From the NCBI RefSeq assembly GCF_022690685.1, contig NZ_JALCYY010000013.1, forward strand, positions 49,353 to 113,352: 64,000 nucleotides of DNA, written 5' to 3'. The notes beneath the pieces are model-generated. The model saw only the letters and a list, made by a program, of their open reading frames with translations. It had not been told where the DNA came from and ran no database searches. This stretch comes from Anaeromyxobacter terrae (GTDB lineage: Bacteria > Myxococcota > Myxococcia > Myxococcales > Anaeromyxobacteraceae). The position numbers and the translations under genes are program-made. Of the stretch, positions 9,925 to 19,259 are shown in pieces; within the stretch, counting starts at the first letter, position 1, and each line of letters begins with the position of its first letter.

Positions 9925-12900
9925 CTAACCCCGGAGTTCCTTCGCGAGACGCTCGAACGGCTCGCCCCAGCGGTCCTCGGTTCCTTCGAAGGCGATCACC
10001 TCGTACCCGCGGTCACGCAGCGGGCCAGCCTGCGAGGCGTCGCCGAGCACGACCGCGACGAAGAGGTCGCGCCAGACGAGCGGGTACGTCTCGCCGTTCG
10101 CGGCGAGCGGCTCCGGATCGGGGCGCGGCAGATCCCGATCGAGCGCGAGCGCGAGCCACCGGGCGACCGCGGGAGACGCGGATGGGCCTCGAGGAGAAGC
10201 CGGGGCGGCGGGCTCGGTGGACGGATCCTCCACCTGCTGGGCGAGGCCCTCCACCCTGGCTGACGCGAGCCTCCAGAGAATCTCGCGCGCCTTCTCGTCG
10301 CGGCGGTCGAGTAGCTCGTGGTCGGGCTGGTTGTAGTACGACATCACGCACCGGTAGCACGCCGCCACGCAGCGCGTCCCCGCCACGTCCCGGAGCTTCT
10401 GCGGATCCGGGGGCAGCGTCCGGCCGTCGGGGCCGAGGTCGAAGTGCAGGATCCGAAGCGCGCGGAGCGCGATCTGCGCGACCGACTCCGGCTCCGCTAC
10501 GAGCCGGGTGAGCACGCCCGCGCCGCCCTCCGTCGCCTCGTAGAGCAGGAACCCCTTGCGGTCGTCGCGGGTCGGCATCGGCTCCGCGAGGATCTCGCTC
10601 TCCTCGAGTTGGAAGACCGACTCGATGCCGCGCAGCAGCGCGTGCTGGACCGTCGCGAGCGTCTTCTCGTCGAGGCTCGTCTCGGCCGGCTTCACGAGAA
10701 GCGCGTTCTTGCGGTCGAGCACCCACGGCACGATCCGCTGACGAGGCGCCGCGGTGGGATCGCCGGTCCCGTCGCCCTCGTCCTCGTTCTTCGCCCAGTA
10801 GCCCGTGACCGGGTCGATGAGGAACCCGAGCTGCTTCCGGTTCGCGCGACGCCGGAGCCCCTTGTTGATGCGAGAGATGGTGGCCCCGGGGCCGTAGACC
10901 AGCCGGACGACCTCCCCGTGTCCGTCCGCCGCCGCGCCCTTCCGGAAGTCGAGGACGCCCTCGCGTCGCGCCCACTCGAAGGTCGTCTGGAGCTCGAAGC
11001 CCTGGCGCTGACGCTCCTCGTCGTTGGCGGTGATCCGCTCCGCCTGGAGAGTCGCCACGTTCTCGATCCGGTAGATGCTGTTCACGATCTCGGCGTCACC
11101 CAGCGGAACGCCGCAGGCGTGGCACACGGAGGTCCTGTCATCGAAGTGTCCCCCGCCGCACTCCCTGCAGATCCGGACGGTCTTCGTCGGCAGCATGGAG
11201 TCGGGCGTCGCGCTCTCCTTCTGGTTGAGCGCGAGCAGCGCCCGGACGACGCGATAGGCGCGGCCCTCGTGGTAGACGAGGCTCCGCGGCCCGAACTCAG
11301 AGAGCGCGAGGAAACGGGGACGCTGCAGATATGTCTGCTTGCCGCGTCCGTCTGCGGTGGCCGGCACGTAGGCCATGAGCGGCAGCCGCGGGAAGTTGTA
11401 CCCGGGAAGGAAGCCCTCGGTGGCGAGGTATCGGTATGTGTAGAAGTCACTCGAGAACGTGCTCGAGCCCTTCTGCAGCAGGTTGATCTGGTCGAATGCC
11501 TGCGCGTGGCGACTCTTCGCCGCCAGCCGGTCCTGGTTGGACGCCGAGTAGTCGTCCATCATCCGTCGGGAGGCGTCGCGCTGCGCCTCGGCCGCGGCGA
11601 GAAGGTCGCGCCAGCGGTCGAATGCCTTCGAGAGCTCGTCCAGGGCGCGGCCAGCCACCTGCTCCGCGAACGCCTCGCGGCCGGGGTACCAGGGCGCGGC
11701 CTCGCGCGTCAGCTCCGGGTCGACGAGCTCCAGCAGGCGGCGAATGCGCGCGGTGGCCTCCTGCGTGACACGTGGCTCGGCCATCGGCTTTCGCACGTCC
11801 TCGCGCATCGGCCGCGCGGGGTCTGAGAGGACGAGGATGTCCGCGATGGACGGATCGAGCGGCTGCTCGGTGCAGGCGAGCCAGATCGCCTGCAGGTGGC
11901 TCTCGACCAGCTCGCGGTTCGCGAGGTCGAGGAGCGGCGGGCGAACCTCTCCGTACACCATCGCCTTCGGATCGCTGAAGAAGTACTGATCGTGCGGGCT
12001 CTGCGCCGCGCAGTAGGTGAGCACGAGCGCGGCCTGGCCGCTGCGCCCGGCGCGCCCGCTGCGCTGCGCGTAGTTTGCGGGGGTGGGCGGCACGTTGCGG
12101 AGGTAGACGGCGTTCAACGCGGAGATGTCCACGCCGAGCTCCATCGTGGGCGAGCAGAAGAGCACCGGCAGGAATCTCGTCGCCTCACCCATCTGTCGGA
12201 GCTGATCGGCCGCCGTCTTCAGCTCCTCCCGCTCCTTGTCGCCGTAGCGGAAGCGCTTCTCGCGGATGACGCGCTTGTCGCCCTCGACCTGCGCCGTGTG
12301 CTCGCGCGCCTCGAAGCCGAAGAGCGGGTGCGCCGGCGAGCGGAGTAGATCGGCGAGGGTGCCGTAGAACTCCTCGAAGTAGGGATTCCTGACGACGGCC
12401 GACTTCTTCCGCCGCTTGCGGCGCGGCTGCGCCGGGTCGTCCTGCCGGAAGAGGACGCAGTCCTCGTTGAGCCGCCAGCCGGTCACGTCGCCGAAGGGCG
12501 TCGCCTCCTCGGAGACCAGCCCGTGCTCTCTCGCCGCGCGGAGGATCCCGACGATGAGCTTCTCCATCTCGTCGGTCTTGAGCTGCCGAACGGCGCCGCT
12601 ATCCCAGAGCTCCGTGTCTCGGAGGATGCGGCCCAGCGCGCTCCGGGCGCCACCGCGCACGACGAGATCCTCGTCGCGCAGCGCGATGTCGCGCCGGCTG
12701 AGGGGCGCTACGATCAGCCAGCGTGCGCGCCGCGGCTGCTCGTCCTCGCCAAAACCCCAGGGCGGACGCAGCCGTGCGAACGATCGGGCGCGGAGCGACT
12801 CTACGTTGCTCGCGTCCAGCACGACGCTGCGGATCGCCATCCACTTCCGGAGGTGATCGAGGACCTCGCGGTAGACCTCGCGACGCACATTGACGCTCGC

Positions 12901-15273
12901 CGCCTTCAGGATCGGGCTCGCCTTCGCGATCTCCTCCTCGTCCGCGATGAGCTCCTCGAGGCCGAGGTACTCGACGTCCACGAGCCCCAGCTGCTCGAGG
13001 TTTGGGTTCGTGTAGCGCCACCCGCGCCGCTGGTCGAACCAGATGCGGTAGGCGAGCACCTCGCGGAGCGTCTTCTCCGCCTCCTGCAGGTTGAAGCCCT
13101 TGAGGCTCGGCTCGAGCAGCCACTCTGCCCTGATCTCCTGGATGGGCCGATCGAACCCGAGTGACTTCTGCTGCGCGTCGCCCAGCCGGTCGCTTCGCAG
13201 GCCCGCTTCCCCCGCCGCCTCGAGGGCGCCCAGGAATCCGCCGCGGAGGAGGCTCGCGAAGAGGAAGTCGTTGAAATGCCCGGACTGAAGCGCGGCGTCC
13301 TGCCGGTTGTCGGTGAAACCGAGCAGCTTCCGCTTGAACGCATCGAGCCCGGATTCCTCGCCGTGCATCCATCGGAGCGAGCTTGCGACGAGGACCGTGG
13401 TCGCGGAGCTGCGGCCCTCCGCGGAGAGCGAGGCCAGCCGGTTGCGGTCCCGGGCGGCCGTGCCCTGCGTCTCCTTGCAGCGGAGGCACAGGCGGAAGCG
13501 CCCGGGCATGAACCAGGCCCGGTTGCCCGAGCCCACCTTGCCGGTAGGCTCGACCCGAAGCTCTTGGGCGCGGTTCGCGCGGTAGTGTGGCTTGAGGCGC
13601 GGCGTCTGGTTGGCGTCGTACTCCAGCCAGTTCTCTGGGTAGTCCTCCACCTGATCTGAGAACGCGAACTCGGCGTCCGGTGGGTGGAGGGTGAGGAACC
13701 CGAACACCTCGCCGTCGAGCACACCCTCGGTCTCGTCGGACGCCTCCGCCTTCTCGTCTCCCTCGGGCTTCGGCGGTGCGGCGTCGTCGATGTCCCGCGC
13801 GAGCACCGTGCGGTCGCCGGCCTCGGTCTTCAGGCGCACCGGGTGATACTCCTGCCCGCACGTCCTGCAGAAGTGGAGGGGGTAGAGCCGCTTGTCGGGG
13901 TGGCCGGGCAGGAACTGCTGGCCGTCAACAGTGACGACCCGCTGTCCGGTTGGCTCGACCGTCGCGAAGGCGTGACCCGCGCCCGAGATGAACTGGTGGA
14001 GCTTGAAGGCGAAGAAGCTCGCTTCCTTTCCTCCCGGCCCCGTTCGCTCGACCTCGGGTACGCTCGAGACCATGAGGAGGTTCCGGAGCGCGGTGCGGCA
14101 CGCGGCCTCTTCCTTTCCCGAGTCGCGCGCGAGCGTCGTCACGGCTTCGCTCACCGTGAGTGGCTGCGCCCGGACGAGGCGTTGGTCTGGCTCCGACCAC
14201 GTCACTCCGAGGCGGGTCTCGACCCAGATCGCGAGCGGGTGAACACGCAGCGCGTCGTCGGAGATGTCGGCGGGGATCGGCGTGTCGATCGCCACCGCGA
14301 GCGCGTCCTTCACCCGGTCGGCGTCCCGGTCCGGATCGGTGACTCGCTCGAGCTTCTCGGTGATGACGTTGTTCGGCGTCACCTTGACTGAGAAGAGCTT
14401 CGAGGCGACCCGCGCAACGGCCGCGTTCTTGTCCTCCTGCGAGCCTCCCGAGGCCATCGTGGCCGACGTGCCCACGCACTGGAGGCCGGCCCGGGCGAGG
14501 CGTTCCCGGACGCGTCGAACGAGGAGCGCCACGTCCGCGCCCTGCCGACCGCGGTACGTGTGCAGCTCGTCGAGCACGAGAAACCGCAGACCGTGGCAGT
14601 TGCCGATGACCTTCTTGTCGAGCGGGTCCTGACGCGTCATCAGGAGCTCGAGCATCATGAAGTTCGTGAGGAGGATGTCCGGCGGATCGTCGGCGACCGC
14701 CTGGCGCTCCTCGGTGCTCTCCTGGCCCGTGTAGCGGGCGAAGGTGACGGGCCGCGGGCCCTGGACGTGCTTCAGGAACTTGTCGAGCTCCTCGAGTTGG
14801 GAGTTCGCGAGCGCGTTCATCGGGTAGATGACGATCGCGCGCGTGCGCTTCGCCGCGCCAGCCTTCTTCTCAGCGAGCACCGCGTCGACGATGGGAATGA
14901 AGAAGCAGAGGGACTTGCCCGAGCCTGTTCCCGTCGTGACAACGTAGCTCTCGCCAGCCGACGCAAGCGAGATCGCTTCTTCCTGGTGCTTGAATAGCTT
15001 CAGCGTGTCGCCGCGGGGCTGTTCCGGGGTCGGATCAGTGCGGAAGATGTCCGCGCATGCGGGCTGCAGCTCGCCGGCGACGACCAGCTTCTCGACCGTC
15101 GTTACGCGCTGATAGTTCGGGTTGATCTGGATCAGCGGTTCTGGCCAGTACCGCTTGTCGGCGTAGATCGCGTCGATCTGGTTGCGGAGGTCATCCGCGA
15201 AGATCGTCGTGAACGAAGTCGCGAACTCCTCGTACTCGCGAACGACGGTGTCTCGAAGTGAGAAGACATCCAT
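9925..15273 (-). CDS. Giant DEAD/DEAH helicase with DUF1998-like C-terminus (DrmA/B- or DruE-like)
   Basis: 1782-aa protein, first gene of the operon. The N-terminal helicase has Walker A GTGSGKS (about residue 112), DELH box (about 234), SAT (about 268) and a distal lobe with ELGVDI and QRSGRAGRSGQ (about 1050-1080). The C-terminal region carries a CxxC...CxxC zinc module (CREC/CHAC, about 1370-1390). It also has the Cys-rich DUF1998 signature ending CYRCVMSYYNQPDH...LDRRD (about 1635-1660). In DISARM, DrmA (helicase) and DrmB (DUF1998) are separate proteins; here both features share one chain, and the length is like Druantia DruE. The ATG at 15273 has only a weak Shine-Dalgarno. Confidence 0.88.
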   Translation of the reverse strand: MDVFSLRDTVVREYEEFATSFTTIFADDLRNQIDAIYADKRYWPEPLIQINPNYQRVTTVEKLVVAGELQPACADIFRTDPTPEQPRGDTLKLFKHQEEAISLASAGESYVVTTGTGSGKSLCFFIPIVDAVLAEKKAGAAKRTRAIVIYPMNALANSQLEELDKFLKHVQGPRPVTFARYTGQESTEERQAVADDPPDILLTNFMMLELLMTRQDPLDKKVIGNCHGLRFLVLDELHTYRGRQGADVALLVRRVRERLARAGLQCVGTSATMASGGSQEDKNAAVARVASKLFSVKVTPNNVITEKLERVTDPDRDADRVKDALAVAIDTPIPADISDDALRVHPLAIWVETRLGVTWSEPDQRLVRAQPLTVSEAVTTLARDSGKEEAACRTALRNLLMVSSVPEVERTGPGGKEASFFAFKLHQFISGAGHAFATVEPTGQRVVTVDGQQFLPGHPDKRLYPLHFCRTCGQEYHPVRLKTEAGDRTVLARDIDDAAPPKPEGDEKAEASDETEGVLDGEVFGFLTLHPPDAEFAFSDQVEDYPENWLEYDANQTPRLKPHYRANRAQELRVEPTGKVGSGNRAWFMPGRFRLCLRCKETQGTAARDRNRLASLSAEGRSSATTVLVASSLRWMHGEESGLDAFKRKLLGFTDNRQDAALQSGHFNDFLFASLLRGGFLGALEAAGEAGLRSDRLGDAQQKSLGFDRPIQEIRAEWLLEPSLKGFNLQEAEKTLREVLAYRIWFDQRRGWRYTNPNLEQLGLVDVEYLGLEELIADEEEIAKASPILKAASVNVRREVYREVLDHLRKWMAIRSVVLDASNVESLRARSFARLRPPWGFGEDEQPRRARWLIVAPLSRRDIALRDEDLVVRGGARSALGRILRDTELWDSGAVRQLKTDEMEKLIVGILRAAREHGLVSEEATPFGDVTGWRLNEDCVLFRQDDPAQPRRKRRKKSAVVRNPYFEEFYGTLADLLRSPAHPLFGFEAREHTAQVEGDKRVIREKRFRYGDKEREELKTAADQLRQMGEATRFLPVLFCSPTMELGVDISALNAVYLRNVPPTPANYAQRSGRAGRSGQAALVLTYCAAQSPHDQYFFSDPKAMVYGEVRPPLLDLANRELVESHLQAIWLACTEQPLDPSIADILVLSDPARPMREDVRKPMAEPRVTQEATARIRRLLELVDPELTREAAPWYPGREAFAEQVAGRALDELSKAFDRWRDLLAAAEAQRDASRRMMDDYSASNQDRLAAKSRHAQAFDQINLLQKGSSTFSSDFYTYRYLATEGFLPGYNFPRLPLMAYVPATADGRGKQTYLQRPRFLALSEFGPRSLVYHEGRAYRVVRALLALNQKESATPDSMLPTKTVRICRECGGGHFDDRTSVCHACGVPLGDAEIVNSIYRIENVATLQAERITANDEERQRQGFELQTTFEWARREGVLDFRKGAAADGHGEVVRLVYGPGATISRINKGLRRRANRKQLGFLIDPVTGYWAKNEDEGDGTGDPTAAPRQRIVPWVLDRKNALLVKPAETSLDEKTLATVQHALLRGIESVFQLEESEILAEPMPTRDDRKGFLLYEATEGGAGVLTRLVAEPESVAQIALRALRILHFDLGPDGRTLPPDPQKLRDVAGTRCVAACYRCVMSYYNQPDHELLDRRDEKAREILWRLASARVEGLAQQVEDPSTEPAAPASPRGPSASPAVARWLALALDRDLPRPDPEPLAANGETYPLVWRDLFVAVVLGDASQAGPLRDRGYEVIAFEGTEDRWGEPFERLAKELRG

Positions 15274-15490
15274 GGGGTGGACGAGGCGCGGATAGTGGTG
15301 TGACTGCGGCCCCGCCCCGCCGAGACCGAGAATGGTACACCGGGAGCGGACGTAAAGCGTACCTCATGCCCGCCCCCGACCCCTGACCAGGGGACGCAAG
15401 CGGCCCAGGATGAGGGTTGGGCCGGCGCGCCGCAGGCCGGCGTCGTCAGACCGTCTCTCTACGATGCGCGCGGGCAACAACCCGATCGCG
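15274..15490. other. Intergenic region upstream of the DISARM-like operon
   Basis: This 217-bp stretch lies between the first gene of the minus-strand operon and a broken HNH gene on the plus strand, so it should hold the operon promoter. I see no convincing -35/-10 pair, terminator or repeat. A TA-rich CACTAT on the minus strand about 25 bases before the start codon is the only faint -10 candidate. Confidence 0.3.
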
Positions 15491-15695
15491 ATGACCGCCG
15501 CCAAGAGCGAGTCGATCCTAACGCGGGATCAGAAGATGCTGTGGGGGTGCAGCGTCAGCGCGCTGCTCGTTTACGAAGTGCGGCAGGCACCCCGTAGCGG
15601 ATCCGTCGTCGCTCGAGCCTGAGGACATCGTCGGCGAGATGGCGCATATCGTCTCGCGGCGATTCGCATACGCGAGCGACGGCTCGAGATGCTAG
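15491..15695 (+). pseudogene. Frameshifted and truncated HNH nuclease remnant
   Basis: The frame opening with ATG at 15491 reads MTAAKSESILTRDQKMLWG and then loses meaning. One base further on, after the run of five Gs at 15543-15547, the +1 frame reads SARCSFTKCGRHPVADPS, then EPEDIVGEMAHIVSR. Joined, the two give the typical N-terminal layout of a family of HNH nucleases (LWGRS..RC.F..C, then GE.AHIV). The second frame drifts after AHIVSR and stops at 15695, long before a catalytic HNH domain would be complete. I infer a single-base insertion plus truncation by later rearrangement. The stop overlaps the 3' end of the minus-strand SLATT gene by four bases. Confidence 0.6.
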
Positions 15696-16189
15696 CGCCG
15701 GTCTGCTTGATACTCGGCCTCCCCCTCTTCGATGCCGCGTCGTGCTGCGCGGAATGCTCGCCTCGGAATGCGAGGGGACTCAGCGTTCAGCGCGTCCCGT
15801 TCAGATGCCAGCGCAAGGAGCTGGTCGCGCAAGCCAGGTTCGTCACCGAGCGAGACCTCGACTTCTCTGAAGATACGCGCTCGGTTTCGCAGCGAGCCGT
15901 ATTTCGCGCCTGAGGCCTGGTGGGCCCTTTCCTTCTCGGACGGATTCAGGAACGTGGACACCGCGGTTAGGCCTGCGACGATCGCCGCAAGTATTCCCGC
16001 AAGCGCGGGTTCGTCACGGAATGCGCTTCCACTCGCGACTGCAGCGATCACCACCGACGGTATTCCTACCCACAGCCGAACGGACGCCCATCCTTCACCC
16101 GCGTTGTAGTGCGACTTCGAGGAGAACGCGCTGTCTTCCTCGATTCGGAGGGCTTCGCGGCCAATAGCGTCTCTCACGTGATTTTCCAT
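15692..16189 (-). CDS. SLATT-type two-TM effector
   Basis: 165-aa protein with two adjacent hydrophobic helices (about residues 34-54 and 57-77). These are followed by LNPSEKERAHQASGAKYGSLRNRAR, a soluble helical segment. This is the layout of SLATT proteins (SMODS and SLOG-associating two-TM effectors), including the characteristic E...H..A..Y..L pattern after the second helix. Such proteins are predicted membrane-disrupting effectors switched on by cyclic nucleotides. It starts 3 bp after the CD-NTase gene stops, so the two are almost certainly one transcript. Pore formation is inferred from the family. Confidence 0.75.
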   Translation of the reverse strand: MENHVRDAIGREALRIEEDSAFSSKSHYNAGEGWASVRLWVGIPSVVIAAVASGSAFRDEPALAGILAAIVAGLTAVSTFLNPSEKERAHQASGAKYGSLRNRARIFREVEVSLGDEPGLRDQLLALASERDALNAESPRIPRRAFRAARRGIEEGEAEYQADRR

Positions 16190-16192
16190 TGC

Positions 16193-17056
16193 CTATCCGA
16201 ATGCCGGGAAGTACGTGCCGAAGACGGTTCGCCATTGCTCTATTGCGATGCTGGGATAACCGAGCCAGTTCGCCTCTACAGCCTGCGACGCCACCTCGTG
16301 AGCACGGTCGAACACGGCGACAGCGTCGGCAACCGAGGACACGGCCCTGAGCCCCTGAACGTCATCACCGAATCCAGCCGGATCGGGAATCACATACTTG
16401 ATGGCGTTACGTCCCTTGTCGAACAGCGATGTCATCGCAAGAGCGTAGTCCGCGATAGCAACATTCTCGAACAAGCGTTGAGTCATCATCTCGAGGTAGA
16501 ACCCGGAAAACGGCGAGCCCGTCGCGCGGTTCCATCCCTTGACCATCTTGACCAGCGGCACGAGGGCGCCACCGTGAGCCTTGTTCGCGGCCGTAATGAT
16601 TTCCTGATGCCTCTTAGGATCCGTGCTGATCCAACCGGAGCGGGTCGTATCTGGAATAAGAAACCCTCCACCATTTCGGTAGAACCCGGGGACCACGTCG
16701 ACTGCGAAATCCTCAAACGTGATGGTGACTGCTTGACCGTTTCGGCTGATCCTCGGCGTCCGCGGGTACCGCCTCAGCAGCACCTGCCTCGCCACCTCGA
16801 GCAACGATGCAGGCGAGTTGTTCGCGAAGTATGAGGCGTCTAGGACGACGAAGATGTCGATGTCTGCCTCGGACATCGGGCCGATCATCGTCGAACGAGC
16901 GTAGGAGCCGGTCAGAAAACTGTCCAACACCTTGATATGGTTTCCGACGGCTTGCCGCACCGCGTGGTGTCGGGCGGAAACCGTTTCTACCTGAAGCCCG
17001 GTGATCCCGAGATTCGATTGCAATTCGCGGAATGCCTCCCCGACGGCTCGGGCCAT
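16193..17056 (-). CDS. CD-NTase (SMODS nucleotidyltransferase), CBASS-like
   Basis: 287-aa nucleotidyltransferase of the cGAS/DncV-like class. It has LTGSYARSTMIGP (about residue 48), the DID pair in EADIDIFVVLD (about 65) and a third acidic residue in DFAVDVVPGF (about 120), so the catalytic triad is complete. ISRNGQAVTITF and LVPLVKMVKGWN are further SMODS-family landmarks. It would make a cyclic oligonucleotide on phage infection. I chose the ATG at 17056, preceded by AAGGAGG, over an upstream open extension that overlaps the neighbouring gene. Downstream is the SLATT effector (3-bp gap); upstream is a second, membrane-anchored CD-NTase-like gene. Confidence 0.88.
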   Translation of the reverse strand: MARAVGEAFRELQSNLGITGLQVETVSARHHAVRQAVGNHIKVLDSFLTGSYARSTMIGPMSEADIDIFVVLDASYFANNSPASLLEVARQVLLRRYPRTPRISRNGQAVTITFEDFAVDVVPGFYRNGGGFLIPDTTRSGWISTDPKRHQEIITAANKAHGGALVPLVKMVKGWNRATGSPFSGFYLEMMTQRLFENVAIADYALAMTSLFDKGRNAIKYVIPDPAGFGDDVQGLRAVSSVADAVAVFDRAHEVASQAVEANWLGYPSIAIEQWRTVFGTYFPAFG

Positions 17057-17078
17057 CCCAGCCTCCTTCCGCGACCAG

Positions 17079-18434
17079 CTACTCCGGAAAGGTGCGGTTG
17101 AACAGACGATCCCACGCCCGCCACGCGGCCTCACTATCCCCGCGTTTTTCAGCAGTGAGCGCGGTGGTGGCGAATGCGACAGCGGAACTGATCGCCTCGC
17201 CTGCGGCCTGCCTCTTCGCCTCTGTTGAGCATGCTGGCACTTCCCCCGAGATGCCCAGCGGGTCGGTGATCGGCTGACACTGCGCGCGCTGCAGGACTTG
17301 GAGGCCAGAGACGAAGCATTCTGCATAGCTCATCCCAACACGACACACATCCTCTGCCGAAAGCCGAAGCTCAATGTGAAATGACCCAATCGGAACCCGC
17401 AACGAACGACAAGTACGCCAGTACTTCAGGAGCTGTGCAGTAGCGCGAAGTTTCTTCCCGCTTCGCGCGTTGGCCTCGAGGATGTACTTGTTGTGCCCCT
17501 CCGGACTGGTGTCTAGCCAGCCACCGCGCCCATCCGGCATCCGGTACAGCGGGCGGCCATTGGTGGACATCCCCAGGAACACGGCCGGGACCACATCGAC
17601 CGGGTCTTCTCCATTCTCGAAACGAACGACCACCGCCTGGCGATCCTTCCCTATCTCGGTTCTTCTGAACCGCTCCTGCAGTGCCGTTCGGACATTTTTC
17701 AAGACAGCATCTGAACTGGCGTACTTGCCACCCCAACGTGCGTCGTCCCGAGCAACGACGGCGAAGTAATCTACGTCGCTGACCCCCCTCACGGCCGTTC
17801 GACGTGAGTGGCTCCCGACGATCATGAGTTTGTTGAGCGTGAATGCTTCTTTGAGCGCCGCCTCAATAGAGTTCGCGTGCGACTCTGCGCGAGCGATATC
17901 CGATTCCGCCGGTTGAATCGAACCGACAAGCTTCGCGAACGACGCCGCGATCGCATTCCGTGCCTCATCTCCGGTGGAACGGGTGACCCCCCGAGCTTCC
18001 CCCTTGTGGAGCATCTCGGGCGCAACCGCGCTGTCGTCGTCGCTAGCAGGAAGTGTCGCAACCCGCCCGAGCTCAGGAAGCGAAGCCGATCCTGACCGAG
18101 TCTTCCCGAGCATGGCAGCGAGGAGGGCGACGACAACGCCCACCCCGATAGCGATCGTGGCCCTCGGGTGCCGAGATGCCCACACTGCGATCTTCTTGAG
18201 TGCTTCTTCGAGTGGGTTTGAACTCTGCAGTTCTGCGATGAGCCTCGCCCCATCGCCCCCCGCCTCGGAGACGACCAGCGTGCGACCATCCGCGAATGCG
18301 AGCGCCCAGCCGACAGTCGTCCGCTCCATGCCGCACCAGCCCGGATGCGGCAAGTGCGCAGGCACCTCAAGCCGGGTCCCGGCGACTAGCTCTTGCCAGG
18401 AACTCCTCAGCCACTGATCCCAAGACGTGTCCAT
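17079..18434 (-). CDS. Membrane-anchored second CD-NTase-like nucleotidyltransferase
   Basis: 451-aa protein. The N-terminal ~90 residues are soluble and unrecognised, followed by a single strong TM helix (about residues 92-111, TIAIGVGVVVALLAAML). A C-terminal nucleotidyltransferase then shows VGSHSRRTAVRGVSDVDYF (about 205-222) with the third acidic residue in DPVDVVPAVF (about 277). The GS...DxD...D pattern looks catalytically intact and is arranged as in the downstream CD-NTase, from which it is otherwise divergent. It ends 22 bp before that gene, so the order is TM-NTase, NTase, SLATT. It could be a second synthase, a sensor, or a regulator of the first enzyme; I cannot tell which. Confidence 0.72.
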   Translation of the reverse strand: MDTSWDQWLRSSWQELVAGTRLEVPAHLPHPGWCGMERTTVGWALAFADGRTLVVSEAGGDGARLIAELQSSNPLEEALKKIAVWASRHPRATIAIGVGVVVALLAAMLGKTRSGSASLPELGRVATLPASDDDSAVAPEMLHKGEARGVTRSTGDEARNAIAASFAKLVGSIQPAESDIARAESHANSIEAALKEAFTLNKLMIVGSHSRRTAVRGVSDVDYFAVVARDDARWGGKYASSDAVLKNVRTALQERFRRTEIGKDRQAVVVRFENGEDPVDVVPAVFLGMSTNGRPLYRMPDGRGGWLDTSPEGHNKYILEANARSGKKLRATAQLLKYWRTCRSLRVPIGSFHIELRLSAEDVCRVGMSYAECFVSGLQVLQRAQCQPITDPLGISGEVPACSTEAKRQAAGEAISSAVAFATTALTAEKRGDSEAAWRAWDRLFNRTFPE

Positions 18435-18597
18435 GATTCAAGGCCCGAGGCGCGAAGGATGCGAGCGAGTCGTCGGAGGATACTTCATGCCGATGACACG
18501 CATCTCGCTCGGCCCGACCACGTCGGCTACGTGAGTCCGTTTCGCGGCGACGGCTCAAGACGTGCGACGCGTGTGTTGAAATCGCGAGTCGGTAGGG

Positions 18598-19197
18598 CTA
18601 CCGAGCCGCCGCGTGGAAATCCCATTCACAGAGGTACTGACAGCATGACGCCCCCGACGATCGGCAGGCGGTCTCCGTCACCAGCACGGTATCGGCGCCG
18701 GACAACTCGAGCCCGCGCTGAAGACATCCCACAACGGTCCAGCAGTGGTCGGCGATGACGAGACCCTCAGCGTCGAACGTACGGATCACGGCAGCGTTGT
18801 CGCCGAGCGGCTCGTATTCCCGGCGGCCCACCGTGTAGTACGCGTGGTACAGGCGCGGCACCGTTTCCAAGAAGACCTTCGGGGTCCCGCGAGTCGCCTT
18901 CTGTCGGTGGCTGCGGGCGAGGATGGCGTCGGCATATGCGCGGCCGACCTCGACGAAGGCCTCTGCCCGGTCGCCGAACGACAAGACGGAAGCAATCGCG
19001 TCGTCGAGGCGAAGCTGAACGCTGAGCGGATACCAGGAAGCAGGACGAACCGATCGCCGCAGCATGCCGGCATCGGCCGGCGCGAGCTGCGAGAGAACTT
19101 GGTCCAGCAGCACCGTGGCGCCCTGGTTCCGGAGATACTCAAGGCGGCTTAGAACAAGACTGCCTCTTACCTGCGGTTCGCAACGAAATTTGGACAC
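18598..19197 (-). CDS. Myxobacterial DUF2378/V4R-like protein
   Basis: 199-aa soluble protein. The layout is an N-terminal GSLVLSRLEYLRNQG, a middle helical part with W.PL, and a C-terminal ETACRSSGASCCQYLCEW. It resembles the Myxococcus paralogous family TIGR02265/DUF2378 and, at the end, the Cys-rich tip of V4R/heme-NO-binding-like domains. The role is unknown; such proteins are usually regarded as small-molecule sensors. It faces the XRE regulator across a 253-bp divergent region. Family assignment is by remembered pattern, so moderate. Confidence 0.55.
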   Translation of the reverse strand: MSKFRCEPQVRGSLVLSRLEYLRNQGATVLLDQVLSQLAPADAGMLRRSVRPASWYPLSVQLRLDDAIASVLSFGDRAEAFVEVGRAYADAILARSHRQKATRGTPKVFLETVPRLYHAYYTVGRREYEPLGDNAAVIRTFDAEGLVIADHCWTVVGCLQRGLELSGADTVLVTETACRSSGASCCQYLCEWDFHAAAR

Positions 19198-19240
19198 GCG
19201 CGCCCTCCAACGCGGGGCGCTATGTTAACAGCGGGAGCAT

Positions 19241-19259
19241 CACGCACAATGAGTGCGTG
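19241..19259. promoter_or_regulatory. Candidate operator, inverted repeat in divergent promoter region
   Basis: CACGCAC and GTGCGTG form perfect 7-base arms around a 5-base centre. The site lies between the divergent DUF2378-like gene (start 19197) and XRE regulator gene (start 19451), next to an AT-richer patch (TATGTTAACA). Size and placement suit an XRE-type dimer site, perhaps autoregulation by the adjacent gene. This is inference from sequence symmetry. Confidence 0.35.

Noticed and set aside
8452..10263. 603-codon plus-strand frame
   Set aside because: Antisense to the SNF2 and giant helicase genes, both of which have clear motifs.
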